DNA from: Telmatactis stephensoni
Taxonomy: Eukaryota > Cnidaria > Anthozoa > Actiniaria > Isophelliidae
DNA length: 64,000 bases
Assembly (NCBI GenBank): GCA_029948255.1
Contig: JALIZF010001482.1
Span: 248,001 to 312,000 of the forward strand
Direction of reading: 5' to 3'
How positions within the stretch are numbered: position 1 is the stretch's first letter; each line of letters begins with the position of its first letter. The translations under genes were made by a program, and so were the position numbers. The notes under the pieces were generated by a model. It did no database searches and was not told where the DNA came from. It was given only the letters and a program-made list of their open reading frames with translations. Shown one piece after another: positions 63,574 through 64,000 of the stretch.

Positions 63574-63887
63574 AATAATATGACCATCAAAAATTCTCGA
63601 TCCTGATTGGTCGGCTGCATACTTGATGATTTTTTTCGAAATCACTGTGCAAAAAAGACGAAATCACTGAAATCACACATGTGCAAAAAAGTGATATCGC
63701 CCTCGCTGATTGGCTGAAAAACAATGAGCTGTCAGTTTCAACCAATTGATTTTGACCAAGTGATTTTGAAAGTTCGCGTACAACGTGTCCTCACGCAACT
63801 TACAACAATGTTCTGCGCGCGCTAATCATCTGGCATCTGTTTTGAGAATTTTTCTTTGATCAAAATATTTTTGATGGTCATATTATT
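63574..63887. mobile_element. MITE-like element
   Basis: aataatatgaccatcaaaaa at the left and its exact complement at the right. Confidence 0.8.
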
Positions 63888-63895
63888 GCAAGAAA

Positions 63896-64000
63896 ATCGA
63901 ACGGGTTTCTCGCCTCCGGCTCGTGCAATTTTAAACATCTTGATTTTAAACTGCACTCGTGATATTTTTTTCAAACTGCACTCGAGCCCGTTCGATTTCC
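63896..64000. repeat. Palindrome cut by the window end
   Basis: aatcgaacgggt...ctcgtgcaatttt pairs with ...gcactcgagcccgttcgattt. Confidence 0.75.

Larger units (their letters stand above)
49755..64000. other. C3: Repeat-filled region upstream of the visible C3 exons
   Basis: No coding exon recognised in 14 kb. This should be the first C3 intron and possibly the 5' flank. I looked on the minus strand for an ATG with a hydrophobic segment ending two bases into a codon at a GT donor, as E1 demands, and found none that convinces. Named repeats are listed separately; the remainder shows nothing I can support. Confidence 0.55.

Overview
This window is eukaryotic and AT-rich. Its genes are split by spliceosomal introns and it is crowded with microsatellites and short inverted-repeat elements. 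The only clear host gene is a complement component C3-type thioester protein on the minus strand. Two full-length BEL/Pao LTR retrotransposons lie on the plus strand. An invertebrate C3 with an anaphylatoxin domain, together with this repeat landscape, suggests an anthozoan cnidarian (coral or sea anemone); the species is inference, and other invertebrates that have C3 are not excluded.

Layout. 1-1772 is non-coding with a (CT)n tract. 1773-7556 is BEL element 1, with 140-bp LTRs and target duplication AAATA. 8439-49754 (minus) is the C3 gene: 40 coding exons, from the start of MG1 (E1, 49594-49754) to the stop codon in the C345C domain (E40, 8439-8782). The splice phases join to 1,735 codons including the stop, with no internal break. 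BEL element 2 (12619-19622, 380-bp LTRs, target duplication AAAGT) sits antisense in the intron between E34 and E35. Its 5' LTR is split by a 507-bp Mutator-like element with 80-bp ends that carries what looks like a captured RecQ-type helicase exon. From 49755 to 64000 there is no recognisable coding exon, only repeats, including a 15-copy 69-bp tandem array and a foldback element. The signal-peptide exon and promoter of C3 were not found and may lie beyond the window.

The C3 chain has every expected part: MG1-MG6, the furin site RKKR, a six-cysteine anaphylatoxin domain, a convertase-type Leu-Gly-Arg/Ser site, MG7, CUB, a thioester domain with GCGEQ, MG8 and C345C. It therefore looks like a functional, processed and activatable opsonin. 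Three departures deserve attention. The residue aligned with the catalytic histidine of the thioester domain is aspartate, as in human C4A. MG8 carries a 54-residue Lys/Arg/Asn insertion. The alpha-chain cysteine expected to tie the alpha chain to the beta chain is glycine, with two new cysteines nearby.

The clearest oddity outside C3 is a 28-bp microinversion between 9-bp inverted repeats at the 5' LTR/leader junction of BEL element 1. It leaves the primer-binding site reading as the sense 3' end of tRNA-Phe.
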